The notes under the pieces were generated by a model, which worked only from the letters and a program-made list of their open reading frames with translations, did no database searches and was not told the DNA's origin. This document shows positions 12,786 to 25,620 of a DNA stretch of 64,000 bases, piece after piece. A program made the translations under genes and the position numbers. Origin of the DNA: Manis javanica (Eukaryota; Chordata; Mammalia; Pholidota; Manidae); contig NC_133157.1 in NCBI RefSeq assembly GCF_040802235.1, positions 32,257,501 through 32,321,500 on the forward strand, written 5' to 3'. The first letter of the stretch is position 1. Every line of letters begins with the position of its first letter.

Positions 12786-13214
12786 ATAAATTTCTGGTCC
12801 TTATAGCCCCCAGGGTTTCAGACCCTCTGCCAGAAGACCCCTGTGTCTAGGCAGTGATGATAGTGACATTGATGTTTATCACTGATAGCATGGTGCAGAG
12901 AGCCCTGCCTTTTCCTTTGAACCAGCAAGAACTTGAGTTTTCCTCATTAAGACCTCCCCTGGGAGCTGTGGACAGGCTGTGGGCAGGCAGTTGGGGTAGA
13001 GTGGATGCCCTTCCCTCCAACAACAGAGGGTTTCCCCAAAGCCAGTGTAGACTGAGGGGTGCAGGAGAGCTCAGGACTAGCCATGGCAGTGGCCTTGACT
13101 CACTGAGTGACTATGAATATGCCTGTCACTACCTACTCTGCTTCCAAGAGAAAATAGTAAGAGCCACTTCCATTGAGCACTTTTGTATGTGCAGACACTC
13201 ATAACTACTCAAAG

Positions 13215-13365
13215 GAACAGGGACTGTAGTCAACCCACCTGACAGATGGGGACCTGAGGCCCAAAACAGCATTCTGAGGCAGCATGATACAACTAGCAGG
13301 TGGCAGATCTGGGATTCAAACCTAGGCAGTCTTGTTCCAGGGCCCATTTTGTTAACCACCTCACT
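13215..13365 (-). repeat. MIR SINE fragment
   Basis: Antisense MIR: 'cctgacagatggggacctga', 'gcagatctgggattcaaacc', 'gggcccattttgttaaccac'. Confidence 0.75.
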
Positions 13366-13743
13366 AAGTCATCTTCCTTTTAAATTGTGAATCAGGGTAT
13401 TTTCTGCAACCAAACCATTCCAGATTTACCAGTGGGAGGACACAGCAGACAATGTGGTTCTGAGGTTGAAATCAATTTTCTATTAAGATAAATGAGTAAA
13501 TCTATCTAATTTCATTTAAAGGCAACCCATATTACTTATGTTGTTAAAATGAAAGGAAAAAAGTCCCATTCTCTGCCATTCTTCTGAGTAGTTTGGATGA
13601 ACATTATCTCCACAGGGGCTTTCCAGTTCTTTATAGTTTGTAAAACCAATTTCAGTGTCTGAACTAAAAGGATGCCTGGCAAGGCAGAGTTGCCTCCCAA
13701 TTTACTGATGAGGATACTGGGGCCAAAGAGGGGAAAACACTTG

Positions 13744-13832
13744 CTAAATGCATGCACATGCATGTGTATGTTCATGTGTGTGTATGCATATATATGTGCA
13801 TATATGTGTTTGCTTCTGTGTGCATGTGTAAG
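13744..13832. repeat. Alternating purine-pyrimidine (TG/CA, AT) tract
   Basis: About 90 bases of nearly uninterrupted purine-pyrimidine alternation built from atgcacatg, gtgtgtgtatg and catatatatg blocks. Such tracts can adopt Z-DNA. It produces misleading open frames of Met/His/Cys/Tyr-rich peptides on both strands. Confidence 0.75.
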
Positions 13833-14289
13833 AAGGGACATGAAAGCTTCCACAAGCCTAGATCCCAGCTGTGAGAGGACCTTGTCAGTTGCAGTGCTTA
13901 GAGCAGAGTGTCCCAGCCCACTGCCAGTGTATAGACTCACTTAGACTTAGCTAAGTACACAGAGGCTAAGAGCCTGCATTACAGTAGCTGAACTCAGGGG
14001 GCAGCACAAAAATGTAGGTGTAACTCTGTCCCGACTCCCCCCTTTCCTTCTGCTTGTCCCTCCCACAGGGTGGAACTGCCTGGAACAAGCCCAGCCCAAC
14101 CAATGAGCCCAACCATCAGAAGGCACCACTGATGCTTTGGTGACTTCTGACTTTCCTCCTCTGAGCTTTGATTCTTCATCTGTAAAGTGCATAAATATGT
14201 TTACCTCACAGGGTTATTACAAGTATCCAAAAAAGATGGCAGCATCCAAGAACTCTGGATCTGAAGGAACCTGGGGAGGCAATTAGCCT

Positions 14290-14420
14290 AATGCTTGCAT
14301 TTCACAGACTGTGCTGTTGAAACCCAGAGAGGGGCAGGCAACTGCCCAGATCACAGAGCAAGTCAGGCACAGGTTGGCTAAAACAAAGACCTCCTGTCTC
14401 CCAGGACCCACACACCAAGC
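14290..14420 (-). repeat. MIR SINE fragment
   Basis: Diverged antisense MIR: 'tgaaacccagagaggggcag', 'cagatcacagagcaagtcag'. Confidence 0.55.
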
Positions 14421-14789
14421 TCAAGCCTTGGCCCTGAAAAGAGCAAAGTATTGTCCAAAGTGAGTTATTGCTCTTACATCTGAATGTCCACATGGAGGTG
14501 ATTTTGAGACTAAAATACTTTGTAAAAATCACATATTAACACAAATTCACATGTACTCTGCTGGGGGTTGTGGCGGGGGAGGGTGGTGCTCTTCGTGTAA
14601 TATTACCTCAGATAGGTATACAAAAGACTATGAATCTCAGTTTGCTTAACATATTTGATTTGCTTTATGTCTACAAGTTCATACTGAGCTCTTGCATATC
14701 TTCTGGGCTCTTTATTGACACTGTATCAGTCCAGCTTTCTCTTAAAGATAAATTCCAAAATAGATGGAGAGGCAGAGGAGCCCAGTTTT

Positions 14790-15085
14790 AGAGCCACTGG
14801 AAGTGTTAGCCCAAGTCCCCAGCCCTTGACTTGCCCGTCTGCAAACTGCTGCCAGGCTTACACTCACCCAGTATGTTTCACATGCCTGTTCCTGCCTCAG
14901 CCTCTGGGGCCCACCCCAAACCCCACTTCCTCACCCAGAACCTCACTGTGCCCTCTGTACTGTGGCTCTCCTGTCTGTCAGACCGGGCGTTCCTTGAGGG
15001 CAGGAACTGAAACCCCAGTGCTCCTCACAGGACCCAGCCCAGAGCCACCACTCAGGAAATGTGTGTCTGATGGAATGGCTCTCAG
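14790..15085 (+). repeat. L2 LINE 3' fragment
   Basis: Sense L2 3' text: 'cagcctctggggcccacccc' region, 'gttccttgagggcaggaact', then 'cccagagccaccactcagga', the degenerate counterpart of the L2 'cttgagggcaggga...' tail. Confidence 0.6.
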
Positions 15086-15415
15086 GTGGACTTAGAGTTC
15101 AGGCATGCAGGTCACAAGCAGAAGGAAGAACCTAATGATAGTAGGTAAAGCATTGGGAAAGTCAACATCCCTTCCTCCCTCCCCTCTGCTTCTGCCACCC
15201 AGCCTATGTAATATTCCAACCAGATAATAGGACTTCCTGAGTAACTGAGATTTTCTTAATAATAACCATATCCATTTCTTTAGCACGTACCACAGGTTAG
15301 GCACTTCATATATGTTAAGGTTAATCCTAACATCAGCTCTAATTTCATTTTCAAGATTGGCACCCAAGGTTCAGAAACCTCCATCTATTTGCTTAGACAA
15401 GAGGAGTTAGGATTT

Positions 15416-15831
15416 TTTTTTTTTTGCTATCAATATACAATTAAATGAACAACATTGTGGTTACTAAATTCCCCCCATTATCAAGTCCTCACCACATACC
15501 TCCTTACAGTCACTATCCATCAGCGTAGTAAGATGCTATAGAGTCACTATTTGTCTTCTCGGTATATACTGCCTTCCCCACGCTCCCCCCTGCATTATGT
15601 GTGCTAATCGTAATGCCCCTTATTCCCCTTCTCCCTCCCTCCCTTCCCACCCACCCTCCTCAGTCCCTTTCCCTTTGGCAACTGTTAGTCCATTCTTGGA
15701 TTCTGTGGGGCTGCTGCTGTTTTGTTCCTTCAGTTTTTTCTTTTTTCTTATGCTTCATAGATGAGTGAAATAATTTGGTATTTGTGTTTCTCCACCTGGC
15801 TTATTTCACTGAGCATAATACCCTCTAGCTC
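15416..15831 (-). mobile_element. 5'-truncated L1 with target-site duplication
   Basis: A 416-bp L1 3' end (T run, then 3' UTR and the last ORF2 codons). It is bracketed by a 15-bp TSD: GAGGAGTTAGGATTT at 15401-15415 and GAGGAGCTAGGATTT at 15832-15846, one mismatch. This is a textbook truncated target-primed insertion, and the TSD fixes both ends exactly. Same 3' UTR type as the copies at 6.0 kb and 38.4 kb. Confidence 0.95.
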
Positions 15832-16269
15832 GAGGAGCTAGGATTTGACTTCAAATATGATTCCAAACACCATGCGCATTCTATGATAACACAGCTCTCT
15901 TCCTGAACAGTGATACTCTTAGGAGATTTGGGGCTTAGGGGTTTCCCTTTGCAGGATTTTTTTATTGTAGAGGTAGGGAGAATGGGGCTTTTCCCTGACC
16001 TTGCATCCTCCTGGGCTCTCCGTCATCCCCCGACCTCAGCTTTCCCATGGGTGCAGTGAGGAAAGGGACCAGATCCACCCAAACTATTGGCAGCCCTGAT
16101 AAACCATCCACATTCTTTATTGGACTTTTCGGAGTAGAGAGTAAGAAAGTGGGCAGGGGAGAACCCAACTGTAAGTGGGGTTTCCAGTAGGTGGTGAGGG
16201 AACTTGGGATGCCTGGGATGGTGATAATCCACTTCACTGGTCTAGTCTTAGAAACATGGGGCCCAGGAA

Positions 16270-16445
16270 GGTTCCACACCTCAAAGAGCAGCAGAATCAT
16301 CCAGGCATATTTGCTACATGCGGAGTCCTGGGCCTGCTCCTGAATATACCAAAGTGATAGGTTTGGAGCAGGGAGCAGGGAAAGAATTGTGCATTTCTAA
16401 CAAGTATTCCAAATTTGAGGCAAAAGTTCAGGAGCGACTGACCCA
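16270..16445 (+). repeat. MER5/MER20-like hAT MITE relic
   Basis: Contains 'agcagaatcatccaggcat', 'gagtcctgggcctgctcc' and 'tgtgcatttctaacaagta', matching the order of non-autonomous hAT-Charlie elements. The ends are eroded. Confidence 0.5.
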
Positions 16446-16644
16446 GAGGTCTGAGGTCTAGGAGTTTTCTAAGGTTGAACCTAGGAGCCAGAACAACTGC
16501 TGTAGGGCAATGATACAATGATATAAAGCCCCTAACTCATTTGACATAGTCACACAGGACAAAATATTTTTATGTTCTTCCTTGGTCCAAATAAGACTCA
16601 AAGTGGTATAGGAAAAAAATACACTTAGAATCCTAAAATTTAAA

Positions 16645-17150
16645 GTTAGTACTTTCAGATATATACCTAACAGGATGTATATGTATGTATTAAAAGATAC
16701 TAACAAGAATGTTCATGCAGCATTCTTTATAATAGTCACACTGTGGTAACAACCTAAGTGTCTTTCAACAACAGAGTGGATAAATAAGTTACAATATATT
16801 TGTACAATATATTCCTCAGTGAAAATGAAATAAACCACTGCTACACTAAGAAAGCATGGATGTATCATATAGATAAAAGGTAGAGTGCAAGAAGCTAGGT
16901 AGAAAGAGAATTCATATTGTATGATTCCATTGGTAAGAATTTCAAAGACTTATGAGTGGAAAAATTAACCATGATGGTACTTCTGAGGGGTGTTGACTGG
17001 AGGGGGCAAGGAGTCTTCTCTGGTCTGGCAATGTTCTAGATGTAGATGCATACAATGGAGACATAGGTATATATATTTGTGAAAATCCATCAAGGAGTAC
17101 ACTTAGTCTGTGTATATTTTACTGAGTTAACATACTTCAATTTTTAAAAA
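16645..17150 (+). repeat. Old L1 3'-end fragment
   Basis: Sense L1M text: 'gaatgttcatgcagcattct', 'aacaacctaagtgtctttca', 'tgtatgattccattggtaag', ending near 'aatttttaaaaagttaaga'. No frame survives. Confidence 0.75.
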
Positions 17151-17159
17151 GTTAAGAGA

Positions 17160-17880
17160 AAAAAGGTAAAAAGTAAGTATTGGAAATCTCAGTGAACTCC
17201 AAAGCAGTACCATCAAGCAAACCTTATTCACTGACCATAATGCAAAGCAATTAGAATTCGCTATTGAAACATAGCTTGCCCTCTCAAATCCATATTCCTG
17301 GAAACAAAAATATATTTGTAAGTAACTCAGGTTAAAGAGAAATCCCAATGGCAATTATACTATTTAGAACTAGTATGATGATGAGAGCACCATTTCTTAG
17401 TTACAAAGCAGTGGATCTTAATATTTGTTGAATGAGTGGATTTCAGATCTGTTAGATGTTGCAAGAGCAGTTACTTAGAGGGAATTTATAGCTTTAACTG
17501 TCCTCTCTATTAAAAGTGACAAGTTTTTAATAAGGAGTGGGATCATCAAACTTTCAATCCAAGAGGCTAGAAAAAGAATAAAATAAACCCTGAAGAAGGA
17601 GAAGGATGAAACTAATTAAGTTAAAATGAGAAATTATTGAAATAGAAACAACCAAATCAAGCAAAAAACCAGTACAGATGACCAGCAAAACAAAAATCCA
17701 ATACTTGGAAAACTGATAATATAGACCAGCCTTAGGAATAATTAAGGGAAAAAAATAAGACACAAAAAACATCAAGAACAAAATAAAGGCAGGGGTTAAA
17801 GGAGAAATCTGACTATAGACACAGAGATTTGGAACTATATAAGAAAAGTCAGTAGTGAGGAAACCACAGTGAAAGGAAGT
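17160..17880. repeat. Probable L1/HAL1-derived A-rich sequence
   Basis: A-rich, with phrases such as 'accataatgcaaagcaatta' that recall L1 or HAL1 ORF2 remnants next to the preceding L1 piece. Assignment is weak. The following 17880-19440 stretch contains neither a gene nor a repeat I can name. Confidence 0.4.
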
Positions 17881-19459
17881 AAGGCCAGGCATGCACAGCA
17901 GAGGGCAGAGAGCTTTTGGAGTTTCTGTCTCACCAGGATTCAAAGCAGTGGCAGGATCGGGCGGAAAAACAATGCAACCAGGGACTGCAGCGAGTGCTTT
18001 TGAAGGGCAAAAATGCAGATCCTGGCCTGGGTGTGCAGGGCTCCTGGAGACAGCACAGCCTGCCTAGACCCCGCTGCAGCAACTTCCCCCTTTTGGGTTT
18101 GTTTCCTCTCTGACCTTGAGAAGGCTGACACTGTGTTGAGGAGACTGCTGGGCCCTCCCAGTTCTGGCTGTCTCATCTCTTGGATTCTTGAATATACAGG
18201 ATCCCCTCTCTCCAGTGGCCTGAAGGCATTTCCTCCTGGGGGGGATCGGCTCAGCACAACCTCCAGCCAGACTCACTCACTGGGAGGTCGAGAGCTGCCC
18301 TGCCCAAGGCCTCTTCCTTCTTCCAGAAAGCTGTCTGGGCGAGGGGCCAGGGCCAGAGGAATCTAGGCCAGTAAGGGCACTGGTCCCTGGGAGGTAGATG
18401 CCACCTCATCTACAGTGTCACTGTTCTATTGAACCCATTCTACAATCCCTACTGTACCCTTCTGTACCCACTCCTGCCTGTCTCTTGCTGCCTGAGTCCT
18501 AACTAGTGGTGTGTTGGTAAATGTTTAACAAAGGCTCTCCTAAAAAAAAGACATATACATATATATCTTAGATATGCATATAAGATTACTTTTTTCTGTT
18601 ATAAAGAATGGGTAGCATAATTTACAAATAATACACAATACTCTTTACTATAAATTCCATACATCTTTATCTTCAGTACTGCTATTCTTTGCAAAATCCA
18701 CTATCAGTTTTTATAATTCTATCACCAACAATAGCATTAAAAAATAAAAATGTGAACAAATGGTTGATTCCTATGGGACTCAGCAAAGAAGTCCCTCATG
18801 TAATGAAGTTCTTTCATGAATGTTGACTGATATTTTCATTTATACTAATAAGTAAGACAAAAATGAAGTAACGAAGATATATAATGGAATTTCACTCATT
18901 CATTGATGACAAAGATTACTTATTTGCCCAAGCACATGATAGTTTTCAAGTACTAGCAGAATTTTCTCATGTTTTCATACTATGCATAATATTTAAAACT
19001 ATAGACATGACAGACTTTTAAATTTAGTCTGCCTTATTAACATTTTCTTCATGACTTTTTTAAACCCAAAGTCTAAACTCTAAATAATTAGCAAGTCATT
19101 ATGCCAAGTCCTGAGCTGTGCATTTGCCCATTTCCATGATAGAAATCCCCCCATTGTTGCCAGTTTCAAGCTACTGACATGATGTCACTGAACATGGATT
19201 GGGAAGCGACGCACAGTAGAGCACCATTGTATAGTTTTCCCATTATGCAGAAACAATCTATGTAAGCAACCTCAAGTTCATAGATAATAGTATTTTACTA
19301 TAGAGTAAATTAATTAGAATGTGGTGAGTTTTGAGAATTATCTTTGTTTTGAATTATTTATCAAATTGCAGGCTTATATAGTTTATTTTTAATAATGACT
19401 GTGTCTAGGCACTGGTGTGTAAGATTCCTGAAAATGTAACAGTTGGCTCTTGTGAGCTG

Positions 19460-19640
19460 GCACAAACTGGCTCTGTATGCCACGAGTCCTCACTTGATTC
19501 ATTCAAGGTCCAAATGCCACTTCCTCCTCGATGCCTTCCCACTTCAGGCAGAGGCCATCTCGTCCACCCACATGTTCTGTGAGGGTGGGCACCAGTCTGA
19601 TCTGCCTCTGTCCCTTAAGGCCTGTTACTGAGTAGGCTTC
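19460..19640 (+). repeat. L2 LINE fragment
   Basis: 'ggtccaaatgccacttcctc' followed by 'gatgccttcccacttcaggc' is the sense L2 segment with a coding-like Cys/Pro pattern seen in many genomes. From 19640 to 20780 nothing further is recognised. Confidence 0.65.
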
Positions 19641-20779
19641 ATTACTCTCTAAGTATGTGCCGAAGCAGGTGCTGAAACAGCCCTTTTCACCCAATTCCAC
19701 ATGTGTTCTCTGACCTGGCACTCCTGGGGCATGGCCACCGGTTTCTCCACTCTGCCCATTCTGGTACCTCTGCAGGCTACATGGGAACTGTAGGGACAGG
19801 TTCTCAACAGCAAGGGCATCCACTTTGCCTCAGCTGCCCTCTCTGTAAGGTGCTAAGGAGGAAGGGGATGGGAAGAAGGAAAGCACAGTGATATTCCCTC
19901 CAGTCTCTTTCTTAGGCATATAGTTGTAGGCAGTTGTATTAAGTCTGTACATGCAATTTAGTACCTTGTTTCTCACGTAATATCATAAGCAATTTTCCAT
20001 ATTCATGTATAGTTTTCCAGTTTTCCACTATTAGTGGTTGCAGACTGTCTTATTTTATTTCATTGAAATTCACTTTACCTTTCCTTTAAGATATTTACAT
20101 AGCTTTTAGTTTTCTAGAACCAGTTTTACCTCATAATCACCAGCATTGTTTTTGTTTTAGAAAAGTCAATGCTAATTTAAACATCATAGATTTAATTATT
20201 GTTTAATGTGCTTTTGTTTTAATTCCTAGTGCTATTGGGCATTTTTTTGTTAACTTTTCTACTAGTTTCCCTGCACTCTTAAATAGAGTGCACAGATCAC
20301 AAAGCAACTTGTTTCTTAATGTCTTGAGTCATTACCAACACTAGGGACTCCTGGAATGTGTGGGCTTTTGACCCCAGACTATGATCTTGAGTGAATACAG
20401 CTGTCATTTATACTCTTTTGGACATTTCTCCTGTCAGGCTGTTAAATATTGCTTTTTGCCAGGGTCAGTGGGCTGACGTCTTGAGTCTTTGTTTGCTTCT
20501 GCTTTGTGAAACCAGACATAATAATAAAGCTTGTTAGAACTGCCTGTAAGAAAACACACTGGGCATTAGAGCTTCTGGTTGCTTCATTGTGAGGAAGGTG
20601 CATGGGTTCATGTCATCTGGTACAGCTGCGCAGAGGCTTTCCATGTTTATATCCTAACTCTTGGCGGGTGTCTGGATGTCTGAGGATGTTGGATCAATGA
20701 TCCTGAGAAAGGGGAGTGACTGCATTTGTTTCATAAAAATCATGGTAGTAGAATAGATGTATATAACAATACTTTTACA

Positions 20780-20960
20780 TGTGCTTTGAGCTTGACACTT
20801 TATGAAGCCCTCTAGATATGTCATAGATCTTCACAGTACCACTGTGGAGTAGATATGGCAAGGATGCTCAGACATGATGAAATTACACATCTTACACAAG
20901 ATCCCTCAGCTAGTGTGTTGCAGGTCCGGCTTTGGAACTGAGGCTCAGGACCATTCCCCC
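20780..20960 (-). repeat. MIR SINE fragment
   Basis: Antisense MIR with 'tgagcttgacactttatgaa' at one end and 'gatccctcagctagtgtgtt' further on. Diverged. Confidence 0.6.
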
Positions 20961-21479
20961 CGAGCTAGACGTGAGGTCTATGCAACTTGAGCTCCTGTGT
21001 GTCTGGCTTGTTCACATGTTTGCTCATGTTCAGAATGCAGGATGTGGGGAAACTGCCTTTAAATACAACAAAGGAGAAACAAGTGTATGAGCTCACAAGG
21101 CCTTTTGTATCGGGTGGTACCTGTTTATCTAACTGACTCTCCCCAAATCACTAATAACATCTTTGCAGCCAGGATATGGGCCACCCTGTATCTGAAACAT
21201 AGACATCTCTCTTTGAAGTTCATAAGGTCATGATTCAGTCCACCCTGGTGCCTTGTGTTTGCAAATTCTAGAAGAGAGGGTGACTTTGGGCAAGGGGCCA
21301 CTAATGCCATCCTCAGGACATCTGTGAAGACTCTAGTATTTCTGAAGGTGGGGGGGTGGTCTGTAAGGTTATGTGTCACATAAAGGATTCCCTGTGGATA
21401 GCCCTCTATAGAAAAGGCATTAGTCCCACTGTAATGAGCAACATGGCGTAGAGGAGGGTACATGGGCTTTGGACAGAGC

Positions 21480-21600
21480 AAATGGACTTCTCCCAGACAG
21501 ACCAGGGCTGCAATCTGGACTGCCACCTGTGTGATCTTGGGCAAGACACTCAACCTCTCTGGGTCCAGGCTCCACATACCTAACCTTGGTGCCTCCCAAA
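21480..21600 (+). repeat. MIR SINE fragment
   Basis: Sense MIR core: 'tgtgatcttgggcaagacac' and 'tcaacctctctgggtccagg'. The overlapping 189-codon minus-strand open frame (21125-21694) runs through this repeat and shows no recognisable domain, so I do not call it a gene. Confidence 0.7.
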
Positions 21601-22339
21601 GGTTTGTCCTATGTGTGACACAGAATCTCACTTTATTTGTTTTATTTTGCATGTCCAGCCTTCTTTGGGCTGATACTGTCAGCGCTCTGCCCATTGGATC
21701 CCTTTGCCATTTTGGAGCCTACCTATGGCCAGCATCTGCATCTGTTTATCAGAGAACAGACATCAGGGCTGTTGGAATCTGTTTTGCCTGCACACAGGAG
21801 ATCCGGAAGTATCTGGGAGATTGCCCACTCCAACCCCCTCTTCCAGTAACTGATGAGTGCAGAGGTATACACACTCCAGCTCCCTTGCCTCTGACCAGGG
21901 CAACTCTGGGTCAGGACTTTGACCAGAGTTCCCTGCGGGGTGAGCCGAAGTTATCCTTGGAGAGACTTGTTAGCTGAGGTACTCTTTCTGGGCCTCCTTT
22001 CCTTTCTGATTCTACTTCCCCACTTCCTGACCAGTTTGCCTGGGAGCACTTCCTAATATATCACTTTCACATGAATCCTCCTCCCAAGGTTGCTTCTGGG
22101 GAATCTGATTTAAGGTGCAGCCATGGAGATGCTGCCCTGGCTGTCAGGTAGCCCCAAGCAGGCCCCCAGGGACCTCAGAGGGTTTCTCTACTGCTCATTC
22201 AAGTAAGGAAGCTGCTAAAAATTCAGCCTTTTCATAAGGAATTCAGCAAACATTTTTTAAAAAGCTCTTAAAGAAAACCACTTATAGGATTTTAAAGTTT
22301 TCAAAGACAGTACATGGTTTTGTTTGAGTCTCATTCCAT

Positions 22340-22475
22340 TGCTGATATAGGAAGAAATTATCTCCTTCTTTTCAGATGAGGAAGTTGAGGCCCAGACGGC
22401 CAAAGCAGTTTGCCAGAAAGCTTCGGTGGCGGAGCCAGGCCAGAGGACCCGAGTCTCCTAGGGCCTGGTTCAGCA
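22340..22475 (-). repeat. MIR SINE fragment
   Basis: 'ttttcagatgaggaagttga' then 'ggcccagacggccaaagcag': antisense MIR core. Confidence 0.65.
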
Positions 22476-22849
22476 CCGGACTGTGGCCCAGGGCTTTGTT
22501 TTGATAGTGCAATTGATGGTGATGAAGAAGTGTTTTCAGTTCACTTCTGTTAGTGTTTGTTAAACATTTATTAGTCCTTTTGTAATTACTCAGAGTTGGC
22601 TCACCCCATTCTTAGGAGAAACCTTTTACAAAGCTGTTCCCATTTTAAAAAGAATATGTTCTTCTCACATAAAATTCAGTTTATCTGTGGGAGTAGTACA
22701 CAATGTCTGTGTTCTACACCTTATACTGTCTTTACATATTTCAGAATGCACCTCTACAATCAATCCTTATCTCATCACCCTAACTATTTTGGAGTATAGT
22801 GGAAAGGACCTAGGCTTTTAGATAGAAAAATCTAGATTAACAGTAACTC

Positions 22850-22970
22850 TCTAATACTTATTAGCTGCAAGACCTTGGGCAGCTATCTGATTCTGATCCT
22901 GCATTCTTTCTTTCACAGGAATCTGATGGTCCTCAATAAATGTCAGTGTTCATCCTTGATTACTTATCAC
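22850..22970 (+). repeat. MIR SINE fragment
   Basis: 'attagctgcaagaccttggg' followed at the 3' end by 'ggtcctcaataaatgtcagt', the sense MIR core and tail. Confidence 0.6.
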
Positions 22971-23429
22971 AGAAAAAAAAAAAAAACTCAGGTTATCTAG
23001 AAAAAAAGAACAATGTGAAAAAAATCCTCATAATCCCAATGGAATTTCTTCCAGTTTCCTAGCATTTTCTTCTAGTGCTTTTTTTAATTGATTAACAAAT
23101 GAATTTAAATTCTCTTAAATAATTTAAACTACAGTTACAAATTGACTATAACTAATTCTTTGTATTCTATTGAATTTCTTAAGTGGTAGAAAAACATAAA
23201 AATTCAATGATTATAAAATCTTTTATTTTATTTCAATGTAAACTTACTTTAAAATATGAAATACCATATTTATTTCTTCTTAGTGCTTTCTTTTTATGCA
23301 TAACTAGTTCTTCATGTGTTAAATATTCAGAATAATTATTCTTAATTAATACTTATAATTGTCAATGCACAGTCATCTTTGTCCATCTGTAAGTGCCATT
23401 TTCTTTTTTTCTAATCTCCATGCCTTTCT

Positions 23430-23880
23430 TTTACAAGATGAGGGTGGGGTATCTAGTTATGCTGTAAAGTAAGGCAATGCTCATAAAAATGATGGGAGCA
23501 TGTCAAAAAACATGGAATTAGCTTGAAGAGGCTACCATCTGGGATGATTAAGAAAATAAAGCATAATAAACCATGAAAAAACAGGAATCTCTGAATCTAT
23601 ACTGATAAAAAATAGATCAGTAATAAATGGATGAATACATAGGGAAGAGGAAAGGGCGCTTGCTTACAGTAAAATGCTAGCCAATAAGTGTGAAAGGAGT
23701 GTTAGGGTTGGAAGAGTATCATTTTGCAACCCTCATGGTAAAGCTTGGTTTGAATAAGAATCACTATGCTGAAAGGAATTCTTCAAGCTGAAATGAAAGG
23801 ATGCTAACTAGTAACATGAAAACACAGAAAAGTATGAAACACACTGGGAAAGACAAGCATAGAGTACCTGGGAGACCTCT
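23430..23880 (+). repeat. Unclassified ancient repeat, copy A
   Basis: A-rich non-coding text whose segment 23580-23740 ('gcttacagtaaaatgctagc', 'gtgtgaaaggagtgttaggg') can be aligned by eye with 63650-63800 in the same orientation. The family is not identified; possibly an old LINE 3' region. Confidence 0.45.
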
Positions 23881-24754
23881 CTATAGTTACCATTTCATGC
23901 TAGACCATCTAATTTGTCTAAGGGAAAACTGATTGATCCCTTTAAATTCTCCTGAGTTTGTTTGTTTTTGGTGTCTCCAGCTATGAGAGAAAGGAAACAG
24001 TGTTGGGTGTGTTTACTTGTTGTAGAGTAAGTTGGCCAAATCTCCTGTCTGCCCGGTCCTACTAAGTCACATACCACTTCCCCCCCATGCAATGTAAACA
24101 GCCTTGTTTTTTCAGATAGTATATTCTCTTGTTTTATTTTTAATGAGTAACAAGAAAGAAGACATTTCATTTTGAATTGTAGTAAACATTTATTAAAAAT
24201 CTCCCAAGTTGTTTTCCAGTTTCATACAATTTAGGAAGAATAAAGTCCAGATCAGGGAGACAAATATTTGAGAGTTATGTGTGGGTTTAAAGAATGTTTA
24301 TCCAATCCAGGTAACAATCATTTGCCACTAAAAGGTTCCCTGCACCCTGTCCCCATCACCAAGTCACCTTGCAGAAGGTCAAGTGGCCTTATACACAAGG
24401 CTAATTCTCTGCATTCCTGATTAAGGAGCACAGGGGGTGGGTGAAGTCACTGCTGTCACAAGCAGCTGGTGGTCAGGAGGGGATTAGGTCCAGAGGCCCA
24501 TAGTTGCAGAGATAGTAAATACCCCATACCCTTCCTTCAAAGATTTAAAAAACAGAGGATTGGGGCTTGCATCCATTTTGGACAGAACTTTAGAAAAGAA
24601 CCAAGGAGAACGAGCCTAGCCATCATTAAAATGAATGACCTCAAAAGACATTCACATGGCACATTATGGTTTACTGCATATGTCCCATCAGCCTGCCGAA
24701 GAGAAAAGGGGTTCCTCTGAAGGCTGAGTTCCAGCCCTAGCTCAGCTATTGACT

Positions 24755-25025
24755 TGTTCGGCATATTGGTCAGTTAGCCTGCTTCTGTGGGTTCCAATTA
24801 CCTCATCTGTAAAGTAAAGGAGAGAGTAGTTGATGGTGATGTCTAAGTCAGTCCCTGATTCTGCCTATGTAACTCACGTGAGAACTCTGAGCTAGGTTGG
24901 GAAGAGTATTATCCTCATTTTACAGATAGAAAAACTGAGGCTCACCAAGCAGAAGAGTCCTGGGCAAAGTTGCTGTGTAAATAAGTGGCTTTGAATTCGC
25001 TAACTCCGGTGCCCTTTCTATTACA
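24755..25025. repeat. Two MIR fragments
   Basis: A sense MIR piece at about 24755-24840 ('ttacctcatctgtaaagtaa') is followed by an antisense piece at about 24895-25025 ('ttttacagatagaaaaactg', 'gtaaataagtggctttgaat'). Confidence 0.65.
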
Positions 25026-25439
25026 TTGAAGACCCCATTGCACAGTTGCTGTCGGCATTTTTGTACTCAGGACAAAAGGCATTGTGGTGAAGGAACAGTG
25101 TCGGCAAAGGCTCAGAATCCTATCTTTCTAGTCCAGCACACCTTTGAGGCAGGCACATCTGCTTCCCCCTAATGCTTACTACTTTTCTCTAGGGGTTTGA
25201 TAAATTGGCTTATTGGTGTTATATGCCCTTGGTTGTCCATCAACACTTGAAGAAGATACCAAGAGAGAGTCAGAAATAACCCTGGAATGATAAGAATGCA
25301 ACCATCTCTTAGCAAAAAACATGTGGGCTTACTCCAAATGCTGAGCTGAGAAGCACCCCCAACAGGCCATGTGAGCAGCAGTGACTTCAGTTCACAGGAT
25401 GGGAACTTGTGTGCAGCCACACACCAGTGTGCTGAGAGC

Positions 25440-25620
25440 CTCGCCCATGTCACCTCATGTAATCCTTACAGCAGCTCCAGGGGTGGGAAACATCATCATC
25501 CCCATTTTACCCAGGAGAAAACCAAGGCCTCTGCGGCTGGGCAGCTTCCCCAGAGTCTCCGCATGTACGCGGCAGCTGGGATGGAATTTGAGCCAGTTCT
25601 GTCTGTCTGCAAGGGGAAGG
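25440..25620 (-). repeat. MIR SINE fragment
   Basis: 'tcatgtaatccttacagcag', 'tccccattttacccaggaga', 'gcagctgggatggaatttga' follow antisense MIR order. Confidence 0.65.

Noticed and set aside
18013..18366. 117-codon + strand frame
   Set aside because: Frames are open on both strands in a GC-rich stretch, with no domain or exon signals; no parent gene recognised.
21125..21694. 189-codon open frame on the minus strand
   Set aside because: It runs across an antisense MIR, has no domain, signal or family resemblance, and no promoter, splice or poly(A) context. A frame of this length is possible by chance in a 64-kb window.
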